From an uncultured Pelagibacteraceae bacterium (GTDB lineage Bacteria > Pseudomonadota > Alphaproteobacteria > Pelagibacterales > Pelagibacteraceae), in the NCBI GenBank assembly GCA_902513955.1, contig CABXOW010000003.1, forward strand, positions 1 through 64,000: a stretch of 64,000 nucleotides of DNA. The letters run 5' to 3'. A program made the translations under genes and the position numbers. The number at the start of each line of letters is the position of its first letter. The stretch's first letter is position 1. This document shows, one piece after another, positions 57,860 through 63,968 of this stretch. The notes beneath the pieces are model-generated. The model was not told the origin of the DNA. It made no database searches and was given only the letters and a program-made list of their open reading frames with translations.

Positions 57860-57899
57860 GGGCCTGTAGCTCAGTTGGTTAGAGCAGTACACTCATAAT
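57860..57899 (+). pseudogene. 5' half of tRNA-Met (CAT), truncated after the anticodon loop
   Basis: GGGCCTG acceptor strand, TA, D arm GCTC-AGTTGGTTA-GAGC, anticodon 5' strand GTACA and loop CTCATAA are all canonical for elongator tRNA-Met (or a CAT tRNA-Ile precursor). The next bases (TCTCCCGCC...) do not continue the stem, and no T arm or acceptor 3' strand follows. A tRNA ending exactly at the anticodon loop is typical of a tyrosine-recombinase attachment site, so this is read as an att repeat left at an island edge. Confidence 0.8.
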
Positions 57900-57993
57900 C
57901 TCCCGCCTAATTAAAACCATTTCTACTGTTTAAATAAGATAACAAAAACAAGCCTATTAGCCAATTCTTTTAATATCTTTTTTTTAAAATTAC

Positions 57994-58012
57994 TTACCAA
58001 CTATTTACCAAC
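57994..58012. repeat. Two TTACCAAC direct repeats, possible integrase arm sites
   Basis: TTACCAAC occurs at 57994-58001 and 58005-58012, one helical turn apart (11-base period), about 95 bases from the tRNA-Met fragment. Such repeats resemble arm-type sites of tyrosine integrases. No integrase gene is in the window. The region 57900-58046 has no other gene. Confidence 0.4.
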
Positions 58013-58046
58013 GAATTAAATGTTGTTAGGGTCATTAATAATTATA

Positions 58047-59279
58047 ATGAGAAATCTTCAGACTTTTACTTTTTTGCTTGTATTTGTTTTCACCAATTTA
58101 GTTGCTGAAGAAAAAAAGATTAAGTTAAGAGGTATTAGTGATAATGAAACATTTAAACCTATACAGATCTCAATTAGCCCAGATTTATTAAATACTGATA
58201 AAGTAAAAGATTTAAAATCTACCTATGAAGCCGCTAAAGAATTTGCAAATAAAACAGACAAACAGTTAAAAAGTAGAAAAGTAAAAAAATTTAGAAGTGC
58301 AAATGCTGGTGATTCACCAAGTAAAATTTATAATGATTACGCAAAAAGTGTATTTTTTCTTTATAATGAAAAAGCTGAAGCAATAGGCACAGGTTTTTTA
58401 GTAGATTCTTCTGGATTAATTCTTTCCAACTGGCACGTGACAGATAAAACTAAAAAAATGTTTGTTTGGACATTACCTGAAGAAGGAGTAATCGATGCAG
58501 ACAGTTTATTTGCTAAAGAATATTACTTTGGTTCAGTTATAGCTGAAAATAAAAAAGAAGATTTAGCTTTAATTAAAGCAATTGGATTACCTAAAAATAT
58601 AAAGCCAGTAAATCTAGGAACAAATGATGAGGTTAATGTTGGTGATAGCGTTTATGCTATTGGTCACCCAAAAGGTTTGCCATGGAGTTTTTCAGCAGGG
58701 ATGGTTAGTCAAAAAAGAAAAAATTATAAATGGACTTATGAAGATAAGTCAGAACACTCTGCAACAGTTTTACAAATGCAAACACCAATAAGTACGGGGA
58801 ATTCAGGGGGGCCATTATTTTCAGGAAAAGGGAAAGTTGTAGGTGTTAACACTTTATTCCAAGGAGATGGGCAAAATTTAAATTTTGCAGTAGCGGTAGA
58901 TCATGTAAAAAAATTTATTAAAGACAATCCAGTTGTCACCAAAATAAATCCTATTGGAGCTATAATCAAACAAGACTACCCTAATGCCATAACGGAGGAT
59001 TATAATAAAAATGGCACAATTGATACTTGGTATGTAGATAAAAATGGTAATGGTAAATTGGATTTAGGATTTGTTGATGACGATGAAAATGGATTTGTGG
59101 AAGGCACACTAATAGACAAAGATGAAGACGGTGTTTGGGAAATCTTTTTAATTGATACTGATGAAAATGGTAAAGCCGATCAAGCTTATTTAGATAATGA
59201 TGCCGATAAAAAACCTGATGTTCTTGCTCATGATTATAATGAAGACGGTGAGTGGGATAAGTTTGAAGAGCTTTCTTAG
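58047..59279 (+). CDS. Exported trypsin-like serine protease with calcium-loop repeats
   Basis: A 410-residue protein from the ATG at 58047 (MRNLQTFTFLLVFVFTNLVA signal peptide); the frame extends to 58020. The trypsin-like (HtrA-type) domain has the triad His130 (NWHVTDK), Asp172 (EDLALIK) and Ser253 (TGNSGGPLF). No PDZ domain follows. The last 90 residues hold about seven acidic loops (DYNKNGTID, DKNGNGKLD, DTDENGKAD, DYNEDGEWD) like EF-hand or thrombospondin type-3 calcium loops. It converges on the caspase gene with interlocked stops (TTAG), suggesting the two proteases work together. The substrate is unknown. Confidence 0.85.
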   Translation: MRNLQTFTFLLVFVFTNLVAEEKKIKLRGISDNETFKPIQISISPDLLNTDKVKDLKSTYEAAKEFANKTDKQLKSRKVKKFRSANAGDSPSKIYNDYAKSVFFLYNEKAEAIGTGFLVDSSGLILSNWHVTDKTKKMFVWTLPEEGVIDADSLFAKEYYFGSVIAENKKEDLALIKAIGLPKNIKPVNLGTNDEVNVGDSVYAIGHPKGLPWSFSAGMVSQKRKNYKWTYEDKSEHSATVLQMQTPISTGNSGGPLFSGKGKVVGVNTLFQGDGQNLNFAVAVDHVKKFIKDNPVVTKINPIGAIIKQDYPNAITEDYNKNGTIDTWYVDKNGNGKLDLGFVDDDENGFVEGTLIDKDEDGVWEIFLIDTDENGKADQAYLDNDADKKPDVLAHDYNEDGEWDKFEELS

Positions 59280-61444
59280 GATTTAGGAAAAAATAAAAAT
59301 TCTCCACCATCGTGACCTGTTCCATGAATTAAAGAGTGCTCTGGTGTTTGATCTGCATTGTTTTCTACATAATTTCTAACTTCTTGAAATAATTCAATAG
59401 ACCTAATAACTTTATTATTATCTCTAAGCGATTTAATTAGAGGTTCTGCAAAAACTGAATTTTTTGAATTTCCTATTCCATCCACAACTTGTTCATTGCC
59501 ACCTGATGTCATTACTAGTCTAGTCTTTTTTTGTTGGTATCTTTTAATTGAAGTTGCAGTTATTTTTTCAACTGATTTATTTTCACCACTTCCTCTCATT
59601 AAAGAACCTGAGAAACAACTATCAACAATTAATAAAATATGTTTTGCATCTGAGGATCCTATCAAATCTTTGATACTGTTATTGCTTAACCATTTAGAAT
59701 CTTGCGTTGAGCCTGCATCTGTTGGTAACCAATATCCTCTTTTTTGTTTTTTGATTAGTTGTCCATGTCCCGCATAATAAATAAGAATATTGTCACTTTT
59801 TTTTCTTTTTTGTGTGAAATTTATTATTGCATTATGGGTGTCATCTTTATTTTTATCGATCATTAAAGTAGTTTCAAAACCATACTTATCTTTTAAAACT
59901 TTTTCTAAATCCTTAGCATCATTAACTGCATTGTCTAAATCCTCTAATTTTTCATAATCATTATTTCCAATTATTAATGCATAATATTTTTCTTCAGTTG
60001 TATGTTTTGCTAGTGTAGTTTTGCCTTCAGCTTCACCCCCATCTTCCCATAAACCATCGTATATATCACCATTAGCATAAACCATTTTTCCTTGCCCATG
60101 TCTGTATCCATCTTTAAATTGGCCTCTATAAATTCTTCCATCAGCATATTCAGCTGAACCTTGTCCATTTTCATCTCCATCTTTAAATTCACCAATATAT
60201 TTATCACCACTTGAATATATTATTGCTCCTTTTCCGTCTGCAAAATTTTCAATGAAATCTCCCTCATAAACTGTTCCACTTTCATAAATATATTTTCCTT
60301 TTCCTGTTCGAAACCCTAATTCAAAATCACCTTCATATTTATCACCATCGCTCCAAGTAAAAAAACCATAACCGTGTTCTAAACCATCTTTATACGGTCC
60401 AATATATTTATTACCATTTGCGTAATGATATTCACCTTTATGAAAAGTATTATTTTTCCATTGACCAGTATATTTTTCTCCATCAGACCAAGTAAAAACT
60501 CCATACCCAGATTTATTTCCATCTAGGAAGTTTCCAATATATTTGTTACCTGTTTCAGATGTGTAGGTACCTTTGCCATCAAATTCACCATTTTGATATT
60601 GTCCCTCATGTTTTTCTCCATCTATATAATAAGTAGTCCCTTTACCAGATAACTTTCCATCTACAAAATCACCTTCATATCTATCTCCATTTACCCATGT
60701 AAAAGTTCCTTTTCCCGTTCTTATTCCATTTACAAAATCACCTACATATTTATTACCACCACTGTATAGATAAGTCCCTTTGCCATTCAATTCATCATTT
60801 ATAAAATTACCAAATTCTATACTGCCATTATTCCATTCAATTCTACCCTTACCATTTAAATCTCCATCTTTGAATGAACCAATATATTTAGTGCCATTTG
60901 CAAAAATTATTTTGCCTTCTCCATTAAGAATATCTTTTTTATATGTTCCTTCAGAATAATACCCACCTTCACAAGTTACTTTTCCTTCACCATGTAAATC
61001 ATGATCTTTAAAAGTTCCTTCTCTTTTACAACCATTAGCTGAGAGATACGTACCTTTACCATTCAGATAATCATTTTTAACTTCACCCTCAAAATATCCG
61101 CCACTTTCAAAAAAATCTTGTCGACCATATCCATCAGCTTTATTATCTTTAAAACCTCCAAAATATATATCTCCCCAAGCTTCTCTAAGAATTCCTTGAC
61201 CATCAAATGCACCATTTTTCCATTCCCCTTTATATTCAATTCTTGGAAATTTATATTCACCGTAACAATTATTCCATTTTCTATAATCAGTTCCTTTGCA
61301 ATTAGAAAGTGAGCTTTCGATTTTATATTTTTCTGGAATTTCAGAGGTGGCTTTAAAACTTAAAATAAAAATAAGAATAACTAGTGCTGAATACTTAATT
61401 ATTTTTGAGTAATTATTTTGATAAGTTGATAGTTGAAATTTCAT
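59276..61444 (-). CDS. Exported MORN-repeat caspase-like peptidase
   Basis: A 722-residue protein. Residues 1-31 are a signal or anchor helix (ALVILIFILSFKA), so the rest probably faces the periplasm. About 17 MORN repeats of 23 residues (pattern YxGxFxDGxxxGxG) fill residues 68-470. A C14-type caspase domain starts near residue 487 (YALIIGNNDYEKLEDLDNAV), with the dyad His560 (YYAGHG) and Cys610 (IVDSCFSG). MORN repeats bind membranes or proteins, and caspase-like domains cut after acidic or basic residues. The gene overlaps the anti-sigma gene by 32 bases. It is likely regulated by the same sigma circuit. Confidence 0.88.
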   Translation of the reverse strand: MKFQLSTYQNNYSKIIKYSALVILIFILSFKATSEIPEKYKIESSLSNCKGTDYRKWNNCYGEYKFPRIEYKGEWKNGAFDGQGILREAWGDIYFGGFKDNKADGYGRQDFFESGGYFEGEVKNDYLNGKGTYLSANGCKREGTFKDHDLHGEGKVTCEGGYYSEGTYKKDILNGEGKIIFANGTKYIGSFKDGDLNGKGRIEWNNGSIEFGNFINDELNGKGTYLYSGGNKYVGDFVNGIRTGKGTFTWVNGDRYEGDFVDGKLSGKGTTYYIDGEKHEGQYQNGEFDGKGTYTSETGNKYIGNFLDGNKSGYGVFTWSDGEKYTGQWKNNTFHKGEYHYANGNKYIGPYKDGLEHGYGFFTWSDGDKYEGDFELGFRTGKGKYIYESGTVYEGDFIENFADGKGAIIYSSGDKYIGEFKDGDENGQGSAEYADGRIYRGQFKDGYRHGQGKMVYANGDIYDGLWEDGGEAEGKTTLAKHTTEEKYYALIIGNNDYEKLEDLDNAVNDAKDLEKVLKDKYGFETTLMIDKNKDDTHNAIINFTQKRKKSDNILIYYAGHGQLIKKQKRGYWLPTDAGSTQDSKWLSNNSIKDLIGSSDAKHILLIVDSCFSGSLMRGSGENKSVEKITATSIKRYQQKKTRLVMTSGGNEQVVDGIGNSKNSVFAEPLIKSLRDNNKVIRSIELFQEVRNYVENNADQTPEHSLIHGTGHDGGEFLFFPKS

Positions 61445-62168
61445 AGTTATTATTTATTTTACATAAGTCCAAGGAAACATCAGTTCCTTGATCATTGCTA
61501 GATAATTTTAAAGGTTCATTGAATTTAACTTTTTTACAGTCATTTCCATTAGCGTTAAAATTTTCAACCAATATAAATCTTACTTTTTTACCATCATTAT
61601 CCTCAAGTGAAGATTCAAACTCATCATTTAAATTCATATTATCAATTTTAGAATTAATATCGTTTAGAAACTGCTCTTCATCAAAGTATCTATAAAGATT
61701 TGTTACTCTTGTAGATAAATCTTCATCTGTATTTGGCATACCTCTTAGCTTAAGTTCTTTTGGTGTATCAATTTTTTGTGTCGCCATCATTACAGTTTTT
61801 TTATTATCACCATCAAGTGAGGCAACAAATGTATTTGTATAAAATCCTCCAACAAAAAACATTGCAAACGCTGCAGCAACACCTGCATATTGAATTTTAA
61901 ATAATCCAAAAAAGTTAAAAGAACCTGTTTCTTTAGCTAAAGGTTTCTTCCAGCTTTTAATAATATTAGCTTTATCTTGTAAGTTTTGAGGTAGCGGTTT
62001 TGATTTAATTTCATTACCTAATTTAAATAATAGGTCCCCAGTTTCTTGAAAATTATTATATAATTCTTTGAGTTTTGGATCAGCCTCTATAGCTTTTTTA
62101 ACTTCTTCATGCTCTTCGATGGGTAAAGTACCATCTGCGTATTGCATTATTTTAGTTTCATCTATCAT
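61413..62168 (-). CDS. Membrane anti-sigma factor-like protein
   Basis: A 251-residue protein. The N-terminus (MIDETKIMQYADGTLPIEEHEEVKKAIEADPKL-type helices) resembles the sigma-binding domain of RsiW/RskA-type anti-sigma factors, but the zinc HxxxCxxC motif is absent. One membrane helix lies at residues 92-111 (IQYAGVAAAFAMFFVGGFY), followed by a periplasmic domain of about 140 residues with two cysteines (NDCKKVKF, LDLCKI). Its ATG overlaps the sigma gene stop by one base, the usual sigma/anti-sigma coupling. The signal that releases the sigma factor is unknown. Confidence 0.8.
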   Translation of the reverse strand: MIDETKIMQYADGTLPIEEHEEVKKAIEADPKLKELYNNFQETGDLLFKLGNEIKSKPLPQNLQDKANIIKSWKKPLAKETGSFNFFGLFKIQYAGVAAAFAMFFVGGFYTNTFVASLDGDNKKTVMMATQKIDTPKELKLRGMPNTDEDLSTRVTNLYRYFDEEQFLNDINSKIDNMNLNDEFESSLEDNDGKKVRFILVENFNANGNDCKKVKFNEPLKLSSNDQGTDVSLDLCKINNNYEISTINLSK

Positions 62169-62656
62169 TATGCAAGCAATCCTTTTAATTCTTTTCTACA
62201 ATTTGATAATCTACTTAAAACAGTTCCTAAACTCTTAACTTGAGTTACTTCTTGCATTTCTTGCATACTCATACCTTCCGAAGCTAGCATTAAAACCTCT
62301 TGGCATTTTTCACCCATAGTTTTAATAACAGATAGAACTTTGCTACATTCATCACTCAAACTAATTTTATCTGAAATATCAGCTTGTTTTTCATCTACAA
62401 TTTGTAAATCATTTCCCTCATCATCTGTCATAGAAGTCATTTTTTGATTTTTTCTAATTCCATCAATAAATAGACCTTTCATTTTTAATACAGCTATTGC
62501 TTTTATATTTGGATGATCCATATACTTTTCTTTATTAGAAATTAAATATTCCATAGCACCATTCACTAAATCGTAAGGGTCGCCTTTGCCCCTCATTATT
62601 CCCAGTGCTATCACTACTAAGCTTTTGATAAAATTCTCGTCCAATTTCTCTGTCAT
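62168..62656 (-). CDS. ECF-like RNA polymerase sigma factor
   Basis: A 162-residue sigma factor. Region 2 is seen in LVVIALGIMRGKGDPYDLVNGAMEYLI and AIAVLKMKGLFIDGIRKNQK, and region 4 in CSKVLSVIKTMGEKCQEVLMLASEGMSMQEMQEVTQVKSLGTVLSRLSNCRKEL. Regions 1 and 3 are absent, as in ECF factors. It is coupled to the anti-sigma gene and probably drives the three TGAATA-N15-CGTTA promoters nearby. Its ribosome-binding site is weak; a short frame (62723-62535) that abuts the upstream peptide gene overlaps its start and may couple translation. Confidence 0.82.
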   Translation of the reverse strand: MTEKLDENFIKSLVVIALGIMRGKGDPYDLVNGAMEYLISNKEKYMDHPNIKAIAVLKMKGLFIDGIRKNQKMTSMTDDEGNDLQIVDEKQADISDKISLSDECSKVLSVIKTMGEKCQEVLMLASEGMSMQEMQEVTQVKSLGTVLSRLSNCRKELKGLLA

Positions 62657-62723
62657 ATCTTAAGTCTTTAACTATATCTAAAGTATCAAACTTAAAACAA
62701 TTATAGTGTTTATTCAAATCCAT

Positions 62724-62921
62724 TTATATCCATTTAGAGTTAGGTGTTTGCCCACATCTGTAAGTGGGATTAGTAAAACTATTAATTAATTGTAATTCTT
62801 TATGATTATTGCAATCATCAAAAGTATAACCAGGAAGATCACTAGCAGCATTTGCTCGACCAGCTACTCCAATTACTTTTAGAATAATTAGAATAGCTAT
62901 TATCATAAACTGAGGTTTCAT
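62724..62921 (-). CDS. Small exported protein, 65 residues
   Basis: A 65-residue protein with a signal peptide (MKPQFMIIAILIILKVIGVAGRANA) and a 40-residue mature part with two cysteines (DDCNNHKE, YRCGQTP), which could form a disulfide. The ATG overlaps the stop of the 46-residue gene (TAATG). It lies between the small-peptide genes and the sigma gene in one operon. No family is recognised. Confidence 0.7.
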   Translation of the reverse strand: MKPQFMIIAILIILKVIGVAGRANAASDLPGYTFDDCNNHKELQLINSFTNPTYRCGQTPNSKWI

Positions 62922-63061
62922 TAAAAATTTTCCCCTAAAAATGCTTTATCAATATAAAAATTATAACCAATCAATTCATTTGCAACCATATTCCATTCAC
63001 TAGCTTGTGATGTACTTGAAAGAACTGAAAGTAATCCAATAATTAAAAATATTTTTTTCAT
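62921..63061 (-). CDS. Small exported peptide, 46 residues
   Basis: A 46-residue frame with a clear signal peptide (MKKIFLIIGLLSVLSSTSQA) and a mature peptide of about 26 residues beginning SEWNMVANELIGYNF. A TAAGGAT-type ribosome-binding site precedes the ATG. It starts 11 bases after the 69-residue gene and its stop overlaps the next ATG, so it sits inside the operon. A signalling or protease-substrate peptide is possible but not shown. Confidence 0.65.
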   Translation of the reverse strand: MKKIFLIIGLLSVLSSTSQASEWNMVANELIGYNFYIDKAFLGENF

Positions 63062-63072
63062 GTTTATCCTTA

Positions 63073-63282
63073 TTATTTAGAGTTAGAGTTAAGTAACGCA
63101 CTTCCAATTAAACCAAAAACGATTGGTGAGAATCTAGAAGCAGAACCTAAAAATGGAGTTAAGTTATAACCTGCAAAAGATGCTGCAAAATCAATAACTG
63201 CAAAACCAATCATTAATCCACCTAAGATTTGTACTACTGTTGTTTTTTCTTCTTCTTGTCTTATTACTATTGCTTTTTTCAT
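63073..63282 (-). CDS. Small membrane protein, 69 residues
   Basis: A 69-residue protein starting MKKAIVIRQEEEKTTVVQI, with two hydrophobic segments (about residues 18-37 and 50-64). An ATG 36 bases upstream is in frame, but AAAAGGAAAC lies just before the 63282 ATG, so the shorter form is preferred. It is the first gene behind an ECF-like promoter and begins the operon that contains the sigma, anti-sigma and caspase genes. No family is recognised. Confidence 0.7.
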   Translation of the reverse strand: MKKAIVIRQEEEKTTVVQILGGLMIGFAVIDFAASFAGYNLTPFLGSASRFSPIVFGLIGSALLNSNSK

Positions 63283-63355
63283 TTTGTTTCCTTTTGTTAG
63301 TTGTTTCTTTGTGTTCATATTTAGTTAACGTTTGAAGTCAGATTTTATTCAAAAA
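63268..63355. repeat. Duplicated promoter-leader block, copy 1
   Basis: About 88 bases (promoter, leader, ribosome-binding site and first codons MKKAI) are repeated at 63562-63649 with two substitutions near 63324-63325. The duplication suggests that a regulated cassette was copied in front of a second peptide gene. Confidence 0.9.
63326..63351 (-). promoter_or_regulatory. ECF-like promoter of the sigma operon
   Basis: On the minus strand TGAATA (63351-63346) and CGTTA (63330-63326) are 15 bases apart. The same motif and spacing occur at 63645-63620 and 63968-63943. CGTT-type -10 elements are usual for ECF sigma factors, and the encoded sigma factor is the likely reader. Confidence 0.7.
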
Positions 63356-63382
63356 AAAAGCCCCAGAGAGGAGGGGCTTTTT
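63355..63382 (-). terminator. Rho-independent terminator
   Basis: A 10-bp stem AAAAAGCCCC / GGGGCTTTTT with an 8-base loop. On the minus strand it is followed by a T9 run, so it ends the 58-residue gene. Its T-run merges directly into the -35 element of the next promoter. Confidence 0.9.
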
Positions 63383-63399
63383 AATTAAAATAGAGCTTA

Positions 63400-63576
63400 T
63401 TAACAGCCACTGAAATTATTGTAGCAAACACCATCCGGGTTAGTTCTGTAGTGAGAACCCACATAAGTACCATTGCTTTTGAAATATCCATTAACTAGCA
63501 CTAGAGCGTTAGCTGCAGTGTTTAAATTAAGACCGATTACTGAAATTAGACTGATCATCATTATTGCTTTTTTCAT
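63400..63576 (-). CDS. Small exported protein with SNGTYV/HYRTNPDG motif, 58 residues
   Basis: A 58-residue protein starting at 63576 with a signal peptide (MKKAIMMISLISVIGLNLNTAANA). The mature part carries VNGYFKSNGTYVGSHYRTNPDG, a short motif seen in many small bacterial and phage proteins of unknown role, and ends with two cysteines (DGVCYNN, FSGC). The start and upstream 75 bases are a near copy of those of the 69-residue gene. It has its own promoter and terminator. Confidence 0.78.
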   Translation of the reverse strand: MKKAIMMISLISVIGLNLNTAANALVLVNGYFKSNGTYVGSHYRTNPDGVCYNNFSGC

Positions 63577-63649
63577 TTTGTTTCCTTTTGTTAGTTGTTT
63601 CTTTGTGTTCATATTTAACTAACGTTTGAAGTCAGATTTTATTCAAAAA
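63562..63649. repeat. Duplicated promoter-leader block, copy 2
   Basis: Second copy of the 63268-63355 block, offset by 294 bases, with the same orientation. It drives the 58-residue secreted protein gene. Confidence 0.9.
63620..63645 (-). promoter_or_regulatory. ECF-like promoter of the 58-residue gene
   Basis: TGAATA-N15-CGTTA on the minus strand, inside a block duplicated from the sigma-operon promoter. The distance from the -10 element to the ATG is the same as in the other copy. Confidence 0.68.
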
Positions 63650-63671
63650 TAAATGAAATATTTTTTAATCC

Positions 63672-63699
63672 AGAAAGGGTAGTAAAAACTACCCTTTCT
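63672..63699 (-). terminator. Hairpin after the YNPF-repeat gene
   Basis: An 11-bp perfect stem AGAAAGGGTAG / CTACCCTTTCT with a 6-base loop lies just downstream of the 71-residue gene. It has no clean T-run on the minus strand, so it may be a weak terminator or an mRNA-end structure. Confidence 0.6.
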
Positions 63700-63709
63700 A
63701 GGTGATTAT

Positions 63710-63925
63710 TTATTTCTCATAATCCCATTTGCCAGTAAATGGATTGTACTCAAGCTTCGAGTCTGATCTCTCATGAGACCAATCTCCATCAAAAGGATTG
63801 TACTTCAAGCTAGAGTCTCTTGGAGCACTTTCCCACTGACCAGTAAAAGGATTATATTTGATATCTGCCATAGTTATATTAGGCAGGAGAACAAATAATG
63901 CGATTATGATAGTTTTTACTTTCAT
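63710..63925 (-). CDS. Small exported protein with three YNPF-W repeats, 71 residues
   Basis: A 71-residue protein with a signal peptide (MKVKTIIIALFVLLPNITMA) and three tandem repeats of about 17 residues: IKYNPFTGQWESA, LKYNPFDGDWSHE and LEYNPFTGKWDYE. Each unit alternates aromatic, proline and glycine residues, like short beta-hairpin binding motifs. A strong AGGAGG ribosome-binding site precedes the ATG. It has an ECF-like promoter of the same type as the sigma operon. The function is unknown. Confidence 0.78.
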   Translation of the reverse strand: MKVKTIIIALFVLLPNITMADIKYNPFTGQWESAPRDSSLKYNPFDGDWSHERSDSKLEYNPFTGKWDYEK

Positions 63926-63942
63926 AATACCTCCTGAAATAT

Positions 63943-63968
63943 TAACGTTTTGATGTTAGGATTATTCA
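63943..63968 (-). promoter_or_regulatory. ECF-like promoter of the YNPF-repeat gene
   Basis: TGAATA-N15-CGTTA on the minus strand with a spacer unlike the duplicated block, so the shared elements are conserved independently. This supports a real sigma-factor recognition motif. Confidence 0.7.

Noticed and set aside
59276-61444. Several open frames on both strands within the MORN-repeat gene
   Set aside because: They arise from the repetitive MORN coding sequence read in other frames. Their proteins are low-complexity or histidine- and tyrosine-rich and match no family.
58047-62168. Shared KLRG segment in the mature protease N-terminus (KLRGISDNE) and in the anti-sigma periplasmic domain (KLRGMPNTDE)
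   Set aside because: Only four or five residues match exactly. It could hint at a common binding partner, but chance is a sufficient explanation.
62168-62723. Frameshifted N-terminus of the sigma factor
   Set aside because: The 162-residue frame already contains a complete region 2 and region 4, so no frameshift is needed to explain it.
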